Assembly (NCBI GenBank): GCA_022822545.1
Contig: JAJEBE010000006.1
Location: 144,807-208,806 of the forward strand
Direction: 5' to 3'
DNA: 64,000 bases
From: Anaerolineae bacterium
GTDB lineage: Bacteria > Chloroflexota > Anaerolineae > Aggregatilineales > Phototrophicaceae
Shown one piece after another: positions 8,638 through 16,770 of this stretch. The position numbers and the translations under genes were made by a program. Within the stretch, counting starts at the first letter, position 1; each line of letters starts with the position of its first letter. Under the pieces are notes generated by a model that saw only the letters and a list, made by a program, of their open reading frames with translations, was not told the origin of the DNA and did not search any database.

Positions 8638-9288
8638 TCACTTAGCAGCTCGCCCCAAAGCCCGCTCATACCCCGCCCGCGTATCCACATCCAGCAGCAC
8701 GCCCTCATCCGCCACATCCACCAAACGCAACCGCGACCCCCGCAGCGCAGCCCGCGGCATCGCCCCCGCCGGCAAGTCCAGCATCGCCCGCCAGTACGCC
8801 CGATCCAGCAGCACCGGATGCCCGCGCCGACCCTCGTAACGCGGCGCCAGGTTCCAGCCCGCCTCGTGCCCCGCCGACAACTTCCGTATCACATCAACGG
8901 ACACCAAGGGCATATCAGCCGGCTGAATGAAGGTCGCCCCCAAATCACTCGGCAGCGCGCTCAAGCCAGCCTTCACCGAAGACAGGATCTCGCCGGTCGC
9001 ATAGTCGGGATTGTGGACGGTTTTCACGGCGAGGTCAGCGAGGGCGGCGCGCACCTCGGGGGCATCGCGGCCGGTCACAACAAAGACATCGCTCAGCCCG
9101 GCTTGCAAAAACTTGGCCGCCACATGCGCGACCAGCGGCTGACCGTCGCGCCAGGGCAGCAGAACCTTGTTCTCCACCATGCGCGAGGACAATCCCGCCG
9201 CCAGAATAATCGCGCCAAAGCGTGAAAAATCTGCGGTTTCATCTCCCCCTCCCTCTTTATAGGGGAGGGGGCCGGGGGGTGGGGGCAT
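8638..9288 (-). CDS. MocA-like molybdenum cofactor nucleotidyltransferase
   Basis: NTP-transferase of the MobA/MocA group, which attaches CMP or GMP to molybdopterin for xanthine-dehydrogenase or CO-dehydrogenase type enzymes. The nucleotide-binding signature AIILAAGLSSRM lies at residues 26-37, and FIQPADMPLV is the metal-binding loop. The only sensible in-frame start (9288) is five bases past the previous gene's stop, and the first 15 or so residues (PPPPGPLPYKEGGG) are translated from a copy of repeat family B. The repeat therefore appears to have entered the gene's 5' end and been captured as coding sequence. Last gene of a five-gene operon. The MocA, MobA or CoxI-associated role cannot be separated without a structure or phylogeny. 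Confidence 0.8.
   Translation of the reverse strand: MPPPPGPLPYKEGGGDETADFSRFGAIILAAGLSSRMVENKVLLPWRDGQPLVAHVAAKFLQAGLSDVFVVTGRDAPEVRAALADLAVKTVHNPDYATGEILSSVKAGLSALPSDLGATFIQPADMPLVSVDVIRKLSAGHEAGWNLAPRYEGRRGHPVLLDRAYWRAMLDLPAGAMPRAALRGSRLRLVDVADEGVLLDVDTRAGYERALGRAAK
9243..9286. repeat. repeat family B, copy 3, inside a gene start
   Basis: CTCCCCCTCCCTCTTTATAG ... GGGGGCCGGGGGGTGGGGG. It overlaps codons 1-15 of the MocA-like gene on the minus strand, the only repeat copy in the window that is coding. Confidence 0.75.
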
Positions 9289-9292
9289 GATG

Positions 9293-10303
9293 TCAGTCCG
9301 TCTTGCTGCGCGGCATCGGCCGCTCGGCGATATCTTTGAGCAGGCCGCCATGCCCCATCGAAACCAGGTTGGCGCGGGTCAAGCGCTCGCCGCTGAGCAG
9401 GCGCGGCAGAATCCAGTCGATGACGTTGGTCTTGGGCGACTTGACGCAGCCGGGCGCGCCCACCACCGGAACATCGCCCAGGTAGCCCAGCATCAGCAGC
9501 GTGCCCGGATCGACCGGCACACCGTGCAGCGTGATGCTGCCGCCGGCTCGCCGCAGCGCTGAGGGCACGATGTCTTCGCGGTCGATAATCGCCGAGATGC
9601 TCGCCACCAGGATGAGATCGGCCTGGGCAAATGATTGTATCGCTTCGGCGATGGCGCCGGCATCGTGGGCGGTGTAGCGGGCTTCGAGCAGGCAGCTGCC
9701 CCAGCCTTCGATCCGCCGCCGCACCGGCTGGTGGAAACTCTTCAGCAGGCGTTCGCGCGCCCCTTCGGCGCCGGAGACGATGAGCGCGACGCGCTTCGCC
9801 AGCAGAGGCCGCACTTGCAGCACATCGGCGCCCGCTTCGGCGATGCGTTCTACATCCACCACGCGGGCCGCCGGCACGCCAAAAGGCACCACCTTGACCA
9901 GCGCCACCATCTCGCCGGCATCAACCAGGCTGTAGGCGCGCAGGGTCGCGATGGTGATGCCATCGTAGATATTGTTGATCAGCTCCAGCGTCGGCACGTT
10001 GACGTGAAGCACGCCGCGTTCCGCCGCCCTGAGGTTGGCCCGGCCAACGCCGGGGGCGCGCACGTTGACATGGTCGCCGGCCACGACTGCGCCGATACGC
10101 GCTGCGGCCGCGTCTTCGTGCAGGTCGGCTTCGCCAAGTTGGGTGACGATGATGCGGGTCTTGCCCATGTCGCGCAGTGCCGCGATATCGTCCTCGCTCA
10201 GCCAATGCCCTTTGTTGAAGACAAGTTTGCCGGCATCGTTGTAAAGCTTGTGCGCCAGGATGCCGCCGACCGCCTCGTCCAGCCCGACCTCACCGAACTT
10301 CAT
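9293..10303 (-). CDS. molybdopterin-binding protein of molybdenum hydroxylase maturation
   Basis: About 336 residues with a MoeA/CinA-like molybdopterin-binding fold in the second half (VALIVSGAEGA, then DLILVASISAIIDREDIVPSAL and GVPVDPGTLLMLGYLGDVPVVGAPGC). Such proteins accompany XdhC and MocA in clusters that finish and insert the cofactor into xanthine-dehydrogenase family enzymes. AGGAGGT lies just upstream of GTG-ATG; I take the ATG at 10303. The ribosome-binding site overlaps the stop codon of the upstream xdhC-like gene. Precise chemical role (adenylylation, delivery) is inferred from context. Confidence 0.72.
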   Translation of the reverse strand: MKFGEVGLDEAVGGILAHKLYNDAGKLVFNKGHWLSEDDIAALRDMGKTRIIVTQLGEADLHEDAAAARIGAVVAGDHVNVRAPGVGRANLRAAERGVLHVNVPTLELINNIYDGITIATLRAYSLVDAGEMVALVKVVPFGVPAARVVDVERIAEAGADVLQVRPLLAKRVALIVSGAEGARERLLKSFHQPVRRRIEGWGSCLLEARYTAHDAGAIAEAIQSFAQADLILVASISAIIDREDIVPSALRRAGGSITLHGVPVDPGTLLMLGYLGDVPVVGAPGCVKSPKTNVIDWILPRLLSGERLTRANLVSMGHGGLLKDIAERPMPRSKTD

Positions 10304-10316
10304 CACGAACGACCTC

Positions 10317-11375
10317 CTAGTGGGTGTCTACGCGCAGCCCGTTGCGGACGGCGATGATCTCCGCCAGGATGCTGACGGCGATTTCTTCCGGACTGCTTGA
10401 GCCGATTTCGATGCCGATCGGCGTGCGGATTCGCTTGATGAGCTCGTCGCTCAAGCCCGCTTCTTTCAAGCGCGCCACTCGTTGCCGATGCGTGCGCCCG
10501 CTGCTCAAGACGCCGATATAGGGGATATCGGCCGGCAGCGCCGTGATCAGCGCCTTGTCATCGATTTTGGGGTCGTGCGTCAAGACTGCGAGATAAGTGC
10601 TGCGATCCAGGCCCAGCGCGGGCAAGGCTTTGTCGGGATAGGCATGGCTGATATTCGCCACATCGGGAAAGCGCTCGCGCGAGGCGAAAGCCGCCCGCGG
10701 ATCGACAATCGAGACGCGGAAGCCGACCTGAGTCGCCATTCTATGCAGCGGTATCGCGACGTGCACGCCGCCGATGAGAATCAGATGCGGGCGCTCCACC
10801 TGCATATCGACCATGACGCGCGTCTCGCCCAGCGTGACGATGCCGCTCTTGCGGCTGCTTGCCGCGATCGCCTTCATCTCGGCCAATATATTTTCGTCAA
10901 GGGAGTCGGTCCGATACAAAACTTCGCCGGCCGCGTCAAGCAATACTTTCTCGCCAATCAGCGCGCCATCCATAAACGTGACGGTCACGCCAAAGTTGTC
11001 GTTATACGCCAGCTCGGCCAGCGCATCCCACCAGAGGGAATCCAAGGGCTCGACGAAGACTTCGATGCTGCCGCCGCAGGTCAAGCCCACTTCCCAGGCC
11101 ATGTCATCGGCGACGCCGAATTTCAGCAGGCGCGCTTTGCCCCTTTTCATGCCCGCCAGCGCTTCTTCCACGACCGCGCCTTCGACGCAGCCGCCGCTGA
11201 CGGAGCCGATCATCGCCGGCGCTCCTTGTCTGCCAACCCCATCACTTTGAGAGGCTACACCCATCTTCGAGCCTTCGCGGCGCGGCGCCGAACCCCAGGT
11301 CTTGACCACCGTCGCCAGCGCCACCGAGCGCTCTTCCGCCAGCCAGCGATTCATCGTATTGAGGATGTCTAACAT
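10317..11375 (-). CDS. xdhC: XdhC/CoxF-family molybdenum cofactor maturation protein
   Basis: XdhC proteins bind molybdopterin, promote its sulfuration and hand it to the apoenzyme. Seen here: an N-terminal XdhC/CoxI domain (ALATVVKTWGSAPRREGSKM, then GSVSGGCVEGAVVEE with the conserved Cys) and a C-terminal Rossmann domain (LILIGGVHVAIPLHR and DPRAAFASRERFP). 352 residues, normal for the two-domain form. Two adjacent ATG codons (11378, 11375) follow a perfect AGGAGG; the second has better spacing. It lies ten bases after the VWA gene. The gene symbol is used in the family sense. Confidence 0.85.
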   Translation of the reverse strand: MLDILNTMNRWLAEERSVALATVVKTWGSAPRREGSKMGVASQSDGVGRQGAPAMIGSVSGGCVEGAVVEEALAGMKRGKARLLKFGVADDMAWEVGLTCGGSIEVFVEPLDSLWWDALAELAYNDNFGVTVTFMDGALIGEKVLLDAAGEVLYRTDSLDENILAEMKAIAASSRKSGIVTLGETRVMVDMQVERPHLILIGGVHVAIPLHRMATQVGFRVSIVDPRAAFASRERFPDVANISHAYPDKALPALGLDRSTYLAVLTHDPKIDDKALITALPADIPYIGVLSSGRTHRQRVARLKEAGLSDELIKRIRTPIGIEIGSSSPEEIAVSILAEIIAVRNGLRVDTH

Positions 11376-11385
11376 CATGCCTCCT

Positions 11386-12630
11386 CTATGCCAAATACCG
11401 CTTGCGATAGGCATCGGCGCTGGGCCGCCCGTTGAGGTTCTGCAGCGCTTTGACAATCACTTCGAGATTGGCCAGATTGGTGATTGGCAGAAAGTCATGC
11501 ACGTAGGGCAGCAGGGCCTGCGCGCCGCGCGTCAGCGGCTCATATTCCGGGACATCCAGGAGCGGGTTCAGCCAGATAAGCCGCTTGCAGGCCAGCCGCA
11601 GTCGCGCCATTTCCCGGTGCAGCAAGGGGATATCGCCGCGATCCCAGCCGTCCGTGATCATGATGACGATGGCGCCGCGTCCAAGCACCCGCCGCGCCCA
11701 GACCCAATTGAAGCGATGCAGGCACTCCCCCGTCATCGTGCCGCCGCCCCATTGCAAAACCGTCTGACCGATGTCCTCCAGGGCGTCATCGACATTCTTC
11801 TGTCGTATCTGCCGCGTTATCCGCGTGATATCGGTGCTGTAGACGAAGGACTCCACTTGGTAAAGCGAGCCGGCCAAAGTGTGCATGAAGTGCAGCAGAA
11901 TACGGGTGTAGCGCTCCATGCTGCCGCTGATATCGCATAGCAGCACGACCGGCCGCGGTTTCTCTTTGCGGCGGTGTGTCGGCAAGCGTGTCACATCACC
12001 CCGTTTGCGGATTATATCTTTCATCAGCCGGCGCATATTGATCTGCCGCCCTTTGCCATTTTGAAAGCGGCGCGTTCGGCGCAAGCCCAGCGAGTCCGGC
12101 ATTTTGGCGATCATGCGCTTCGCCATCTCCAGTTCTTCGGCAGTCATATCGGCAAAGTCTTTGTTGCGCAGGCGCTCCTGCCGGCTGTAGGTCGGCACCA
12201 GCGCGATCATGCTCGAATCCAGTTCGTCAGCGGAGGCGCCGTTTTCGCTGGGGCTGGCGTCCAAAGGCGGCAGGAATTGCGTCTTTTTCTTGCGCCGCTC
12301 CTCGCCCAGCGATTGCAGATTCAAGGTGGTGAAACCATCCGAGGGTCGCCGCCAAAAGAGATCGAAGGCTTCATCGAAATAATCAAGTTCCTTTGGGTGG
12401 GATACCAGGTGCGCGCGCAAGGTGTAGTAGAAATCCTGCTTGCGCCCGAGTTGGATATGCGCCAGCGCCCGCCCGACCTCCATCATGCGGTTGGGCGTCA
12501 CATTCATGCCCAGTGCGCGGCAGACCCGCCCAAACAAAATCAGGTTGTGCGTCAGCTTGCCGCCATGATACGCATAAGGCGCATCGGCCGGCCCAAGGAA
12601 GAGACTTTTAATCGGTGGATCGTTGGACAT
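11386..12630 (-). CDS. VWA domain protein, CoxE-like
   Basis: 414 residues. The N-terminal half is poorly conserved and helical; the C-terminal half is a von Willebrand A domain with an intact MIDAS motif (LLCDISGSMERY) and a downstream MITDGWDRGD loop. In carboxydotrophs CoxE works with the AAA ATPase CoxD to activate the molybdenum hydroxylase after cofactor insertion. Here it sits directly between a MoxR-like ATPase and an XdhC-like protein, which fits that role. The name CoxE is not applied as a symbol because no CO dehydrogenase gene is in the window. Confidence 0.8.
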   Translation of the reverse strand: MSNDPPIKSLFLGPADAPYAYHGGKLTHNLILFGRVCRALGMNVTPNRMMEVGRALAHIQLGRKQDFYYTLRAHLVSHPKELDYFDEAFDLFWRRPSDGFTTLNLQSLGEERRKKKTQFLPPLDASPSENGASADELDSSMIALVPTYSRQERLRNKDFADMTAEELEMAKRMIAKMPDSLGLRRTRRFQNGKGRQINMRRLMKDIIRKRGDVTRLPTHRRKEKPRPVVLLCDISGSMERYTRILLHFMHTLAGSLYQVESFVYSTDITRITRQIRQKNVDDALEDIGQTVLQWGGGTMTGECLHRFNWVWARRVLGRGAIVIMITDGWDRGDIPLLHREMARLRLACKRLIWLNPLLDVPEYEPLTRGAQALLPYVHDFLPITNLANLEVIVKALQNLNGRPSADAYRKRYLA

Positions 12631-12652
12631 CTTAAGTCTTACGGTTGTCGAT

Positions 12653-12680
12653 ACGGAAGACCCAGTGGCTCGCCCCTACA
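12653..12680. repeat. palindromic repeat family A, degenerate copy 3
   Basis: The right arm (TCGCCCCTACA) is intact while the left arm is decayed (AGACCCAGTGG). It lies in the 67-base gap between the AAA and VWA genes. Confidence 0.5.
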
Positions 12681-12697
12681 ATTCGATTGCGATTGAG

Positions 12698-13612
12698 TTA
12701 GCTCGCCCGCTGCGCCTCGACTTTGGCGCGTTCGATCATGTTCTGGATGGTCGTCGCATCCAGCATTTCGACATCATCTTGATACTTGAGGATCACGCCA
12801 AGCGTATCCTGCACCGTCTCCAGGGACAATTCGTTCTGGTCCAACGCGATTAGGGCGGCGGTCCAATCCAGCGTCTCGGCGATGCCCGGGCGCTTGAACA
12901 ACTCCATCGAGCGCATATCTTGTATGAAGGCCGTGATCTGCCGCGCCAGCATCGGCGATACATCCGGCGCTTTGCGCTCGACAATCTGCAGCTCCTTGCG
13001 GAATTGCGGATAGTCGATCCAATAATAGAGGCAGCGCCGCTTCAAGGCATCGTGAATCTCGCGGGTGCGGTTGGATGTCACCACTACGACCGGCGGCGCG
13101 CTTGCCGAGATCGTGCCCAACTCCGGTATCGTGATTTGAAAGTCGGAAAGCAGCTCGAGCAAGAAAGCTTCAAATTCTTCGTCAGAGCGGTCCAACTCGT
13201 CAATCAGCAAGACCGGCGCGCTGCCATTGCTGCTCTGTTCGATCGCTTGCAGCAGCGGCCGCTTCAGCAAGAAGCGCGGGGAGAAAAGCTCGTCTTCCAT
13301 CGCCGCGCGCGTCATGCCTTCGCTTTCCATCAGGCGCAGGTGCAAGATCTGCCCGGCGTAATTCCACTCGTAGACCGCCGTGTTGATATCCAGCCCCTCG
13401 TAGCATTGCATGCGAATAAGCTCTGTGCCCAGCAGGCCTGAGAGCACCTTTGCGATTTCTGTCTTGCCGACGCCGGCATCGCCCTCCAGGAAGAGCGGTT
13501 TGCCCGTCTTCAGCGCCAGATAAATCGCCACCGCCAAGCCGCGCTCGGCGATATAGTCTTGCTCGCCCAAAGCGGCTTGCAACTCGTCAACGGAAGTAAA
13601 TTGTGAAGTCAT
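12698..13612 (-). CDS. MoxR-type AAA+ ATPase, CoxD-like
   Basis: 304-residue AAA+ ATPase of the MoxR clade, chaperones that remodel metalloenzymes together with VWA partners. Walker A is GDAGVGKTEIAK (about residues 43-54), Walker B VLLIDELDRSDEEFEAFLLE, sensor region VVVTSNRTREIHDALKRRCLYYWIDYP with arginine finger. The next gene on the strand encodes the expected VWA partner. It is the first gene of the operon ending at 8638. Confidence 0.85.
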   Translation of the reverse strand: MTSQFTSVDELQAALGEQDYIAERGLAVAIYLALKTGKPLFLEGDAGVGKTEIAKVLSGLLGTELIRMQCYEGLDINTAVYEWNYAGQILHLRLMESEGMTRAAMEDELFSPRFLLKRPLLQAIEQSSNGSAPVLLIDELDRSDEEFEAFLLELLSDFQITIPELGTISASAPPVVVVTSNRTREIHDALKRRCLYYWIDYPQFRKELQIVERKAPDVSPMLARQITAFIQDMRSMELFKRPGIAETLDWTAALIALDQNELSLETVQDTLGVILKYQDDVEMLDATTIQNMIERAKVEAQRAS

Positions 13613-13700
13613 CGCATCCCAAATGTTTCGCCAATACGGCCGCTTATTCTAACGCATGGCGGGCAAGAATCGCAGGGCGGCTTGGGCCGGCGCGCCGTGC

Positions 13701-14177
13701 TCAGGCGATCCAGTCTCGCCACATCTGCGTCAAGGGCTTGTCCATCGTCTTGGCATAGACGCTGACCTTGCCATAGAAGATCAGGAGCGCTTCCCGCAGG
13801 ATATCCAGGCTGATGTGTACCGGCACTTCATAACCGCCGCGGTCCATCTGCTTCTCCGCGACATCTTCATCGGTGACAGATTCGACAGCCGCTTCAAGCT
13901 CGGCGTCAAGCTGCTTGTACCAAGTCTTCAGGGCGGCGACGCTTTTGCTGTAGCGGTCATCGTTCGCGCGGTAACTGAAGTCAATCTTGAAGGTCTTGAA
14001 TGATTGCGCGTAGGCGTATTGCGCCTCGCCAAGCTCGCGGCAGAGTTCGCCCAGGGTCGGGTTGCCGCCGCCCGGCGAGAACGCCAGATCTTCGTCCGTG
14101 ATCGCCTCCAGCAACTCATCGCGCAACTGCGTGTACATGCGGTTCAAATCCCAAAATTCTTTGATCTGCGCGTTCAT
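13701..14177 (-). CDS. DinB-like four-helix protein, metal ligands absent
   Basis: 158 residues from ATG 14177, which has GGAGGAG three bases upstream. The pattern of an N-terminal helix, ITDEDLAFSPGGGNPTLGELCRELGE and a C-terminal helix ending at DKPLTQMWRDW resembles DinB/YfiT proteins. The histidines that usually coordinate metal are missing: the first is replaced in GELCRELGEAQ, and the late H-x3-H is absent in LREALLIFYGKVSVYAK. It may be a non-metal member or a different helical family. Function unknown. Confidence 0.55.
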   Translation of the reverse strand: MNAQIKEFWDLNRMYTQLRDELLEAITDEDLAFSPGGGNPTLGELCRELGEAQYAYAQSFKTFKIDFSYRANDDRYSKSVAALKTWYKQLDAELEAAVESVTDEDVAEKQMDRGGYEVPVHISLDILREALLIFYGKVSVYAKTMDKPLTQMWRDWIA

Positions 14178-14396
14178 TTTCTCCTCCGATAAACATCGCG
14201 TATTGGCGAGCAATTATAGGCGGAGGCGGGGCGTCGCATAAAGGGGCGTCTCTGTGACCTCAAAATACTCGGTGTACTCGGTGGCTAATGTTGTACTGCC
14301 GATTCCGCGATTTGTGGCGCGATGCCTACCGCCTGAATTACAATCAAGTTGTCCATAGTACGCGAACCGACGGAGATCAAGACAAGGGGAAACCGC
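14178..14396. other. intergenic region upstream of adh1
   Basis: Divergent space between the DinB-like gene and the first alcohol dehydrogenase. It contains TCTCTGTG ... CTCGGTGTACTCGGTGGC (14249-14284). This resembles the reverse complement of the CACAGAGGCACGGAGGGCAC element at 52468, so it may be a third dispersed repeat type. No clear promoter was identified. Confidence 0.35.
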
Positions 14397-15497
14397 ATGA
14401 AGATGAAAGCCGCTGTTCTCACTGAAACCAACACACCCTTCCGCATCGAAACTGTGGACTTGCAGCCGCCGCAAGCCGGCGAAGTGCTGGTCAAGATGGC
14501 GGCGAGCGGTGTCTGCCACAGCGACTGGCATATCGTGGAAGGCTTGTCATATTATCCCCTGCCGATCATCTGCGGCCATGAAGGCGCAGGCATCGTGGAA
14601 GCGGTTGGCGAAGGCGTCACAAGCGTGAAGCCGGGCGACCACGCGACCTTGAATTTCCGCGCCAATTGCGGCGACTGCTTTTATTGCCAGCGCGGCAAGC
14701 CCAATTTGTGCGAAGTCTATACGCCGGTGCTGCGCTCGGGCTTGCAGATCGACGGCACCAGCCGCGTTTCCCTGAATGGCGAGCCGATATTCGTCATGAC
14801 CGGCTTGGGCTGTTTCGCCGAATACGTCGTCATACCGCAAGAAGCTTGTGTGCCGATCCGCCCTGATGTGCCGCTGGAGGTGGCGGCCTTGGTCGGCTGC
14901 GCCGTCTCGACCGGCGTCGGCGCGGCGATTTATACCGCCGATGTGCGCCCGGGGGAAAGCGTCGCGGTCTATGGCGCCGGCGGCGTCGGTTTGAATATCA
15001 TCATGGGCGCCGCTATGTGTGGCGCAGACCCGATCATCGCCGTCGATACCAATAGCAGCAAAATGGAAATCGCCCGCGAATTCGGCGCGACGCACAGCCT
15101 GTACTCTGACGATACAACCATTGACGAAATCCAGAAGCTGACGGCTGGGCGCGGCGCTGATCATGTCTTTGAATCGGTGGGATTGGTGGCGCTGCAGGAG
15201 ACCGCCTTCGCCGCCACGCGCCCGGGCGGCACACTCACGCTCGTCGGCTTGACGCCCTTGGGCAGCGGCACGAACCTGCCCGGCTCCGTCATCACCCGCA
15301 CGGAAAAGGTCATCCGCGGCAGCTTTTATGGGTCGGTGCTGCCCCAGCGGGATTTCCCCATATTCCTGGATCTATACCGCAACGGCAAGCTCAAGCTGGA
15401 TGAACTGGTGACGCGCCGCTATCGCCTGGATGAGATCAACGAAGCGTACCAAGATATGCTGACCGGCGAAGTCGCCCGTGGCATCATCGTTTTCTAA
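14397..15497 (+). CDS. zinc-dependent alcohol dehydrogenase, paralogue 1
   Basis: Medium-chain NAD(P)-dependent dehydrogenase, 366 residues. Catalytic zinc ligands Cys40 (GVCHSDWH) and His61 (GHEGAG), with a later Cys near 171 ([13 protein letters not shown]). The structural zinc site is complete: Cys91, Cys94, Cys97, Cys105. The Rossmann motif [10 protein letters not shown] follows. The sequence is class III-like, so primary alcohols, formaldehyde adducts or aryl alcohols are possible substrates. The start at 14397 is preceded by AAGGGGAAA. A second, very similar dehydrogenase follows after an inverted pair of family B repeats. Confidence 0.83.
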   Translation: MKMKAAVLTETNTPFRIETVDLQPPQAGEVLVKMAASGVCHSDWHIVEGLSYYPLPIICGHEGAGIVEAVGEGVTSVKPGDHATLNFRANCGDCFYCQRGKPNLCEVYTPVLRSGLQIDGTSRVSLNGEPIFVMTGLGCFAEYVVIPQEACVPIRPDVPLEVAALVGCAVSTGVGAAIYTADVRPGESVAVYGAGGVGLNIIMGAAMCGADPIIAVDTNSSKMEIAREFGATHSLYSDDTTIDEIQKLTAGRGADHVFESVGLVALQETAFAATRPGGTLTLVGLTPLGSGTNLPGSVITRTEKVIRGSFYGSVLPQRDFPIFLDLYRNGKLKLDELVTRRYRLDEINEAYQDMLTGEVARGIIVF

Positions 15498-15498
15498 C

Positions 15499-15558
15499 CA
15501 CCCACCCCAAACCCCTTTGCCATCTCTATGGGAAAGCATCCCAAAATGAGGGAGGGGC
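15499..15558. repeat. repeat family B, copy 4 (reverse, with loop insert)
   Basis: Starts CCACCCACCCCAAACCCCTT and ends GAGGGAGGGGC. The loop holds a different small hairpin (ATGGGAAAGCATCCCA, 15528-15543) from the one in copy 1. It pairs with copy 5. Confidence 0.65.
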
Positions 15559-15589
15559 TTTTGCTGTGAGATATCGGTTGCGCATTGCT

Positions 15590-15630
15590 CCCCTTCCCTC
15601 TTTATGGGGGAAGGGGCGGGGGATGGGGGG
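15590..15630. repeat. repeat family B, copy 5 (forward)
   Basis: CCCCTTCCCTCTTTATGGGG followed by GGAAGGGGCGGGGGATGGGGGG. It repeats the reverse-then-forward arrangement seen at 5581-5711 with nearly the same spacing. Confidence 0.7.
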
Positions 15631-15666
15631 CGATCATACGATTTAGACTAGATAAGGCAAACTCCC

Positions 15667-16767
15667 ATGCAAATGCAAGCGGCAATCCTGACGGAGGCGC
15701 ATACGCCCTTCAAAATCGAAACGGTAGACATCGATCCGCCCAAGGCGGGCGAGGTACTCGTGAAAATGGCGGCGGCCGGCATCTGCCACAGCGACTGGCA
15801 CATCGTAGCGGGCAAGGCGCCATTTCACGCGCCGATTATCCTGGGCCACGAAGGTTCCGGCATCATCGAGGCGGTCGGCGCCGGCGTGACGCGCGTGCAG
15901 CCGGGCGACCACGTCACGCTAAGCTGGAAGGCTTGCTGCGGCGAATGCTTCTATTGCCGGAACGATCAGCCCGCCATCTGCGATACCCACGCCGTCGACA
16001 TCACTGCCGGCCTCATGACAGACGGCACAAGCCGCATGCGTTGGCGCGGCGAGACCTTGCACCAATGGGGCGGTCTCAGCACTTTTGCCGAGTACGCGGT
16101 CCTGCGCGAAGCGAGCGTCGTGCCCATCCGCAAAGATGTGCCGCTGGAAGTGGCGGCCTTGGTCGGCTGCGCCGTCTCCACCGGCGTCGGCGCGGCGATG
16201 TATACCGCTGAGGTGCGCTCGGGACAAAGCGTCGCCGTCTTCGGCGCAGGCGGCGTCGGCCTCAATATCATTCAAGGCGCGGCTTTATGCGGCGCGGATC
16301 CTATCATCGCGGTCGATACCAACAGCAGCAAAATGGAGATCGCCCGCGACTTCGGCGCCACCCACTGCTTGCTGTCTGACGAAACGGTCGTCGGCGAGAT
16401 TCAGAAGCTGACCGAAGGGCGCGGCGCGGATCACTGCTTCGAATCGGTGGGCATCCCGGCATTGCAGGAAACCGCCATCGCCGCAGTGCGTCCCGGCGGC
16501 ATCGTCACCCTCGTCGGCATCACGCCGCAAGACAGCCGGACAACGATCCTCGGGCAGGTCATCACCTGCACCGAGCGGAAGATTCGTGGCAGCTTCTATG
16601 GCTCGATCAATCCGGCGCGGGATTTTCACATGTTTCTGGATCTGTATCAGGCGGGCAGGCTCAAGCTGGAGGAGTTGGTGACGCGACGCTATCGGCTGGA
16701 CGAGATCAACGAGGCTTATGCGTCCATGCTGACGGGTGGTGTGGCGCGGGGCGTGATTGTGTTTTAG
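15667..16767 (+). CDS. zinc-dependent alcohol dehydrogenase, paralogue 2
   Basis: 366 residues, collinear without gaps with the preceding dehydrogenase and identical over long stretches (for example [19 protein letters not shown]), so the pair arose by tandem duplication. Zinc ligands are conserved at the same numbers (40, 61; structural 91, 94, 97, 105). The region between residues 105 and 140 differs most (ITAGLMTDGTSRMRWRGE against [16 protein letters not shown]), which suggests different substrate preference. Probably co-transcribed with paralogue 1 through the intervening repeats. Confidence 0.83.
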   Translation: MQMQAAILTEAHTPFKIETVDIDPPKAGEVLVKMAAAGICHSDWHIVAGKAPFHAPIILGHEGSGIIEAVGAGVTRVQPGDHVTLSWKACCGECFYCRNDQPAICDTHAVDITAGLMTDGTSRMRWRGETLHQWGGLSTFAEYAVLREASVVPIRKDVPLEVAALVGCAVSTGVGAAMYTAEVRSGQSVAVFGAGGVGLNIIQGAALCGADPIIAVDTNSSKMEIARDFGATHCLLSDETVVGEIQKLTEGRGADHCFESVGIPALQETAIAAVRPGGIVTLVGITPQDSRTTILGQVITCTERKIRGSFYGSINPARDFHMFLDLYQAGRLKLEELVTRRYRLDEINEAYASMLTGGVARGVIVF

Positions 16768-16770
16768 TCT

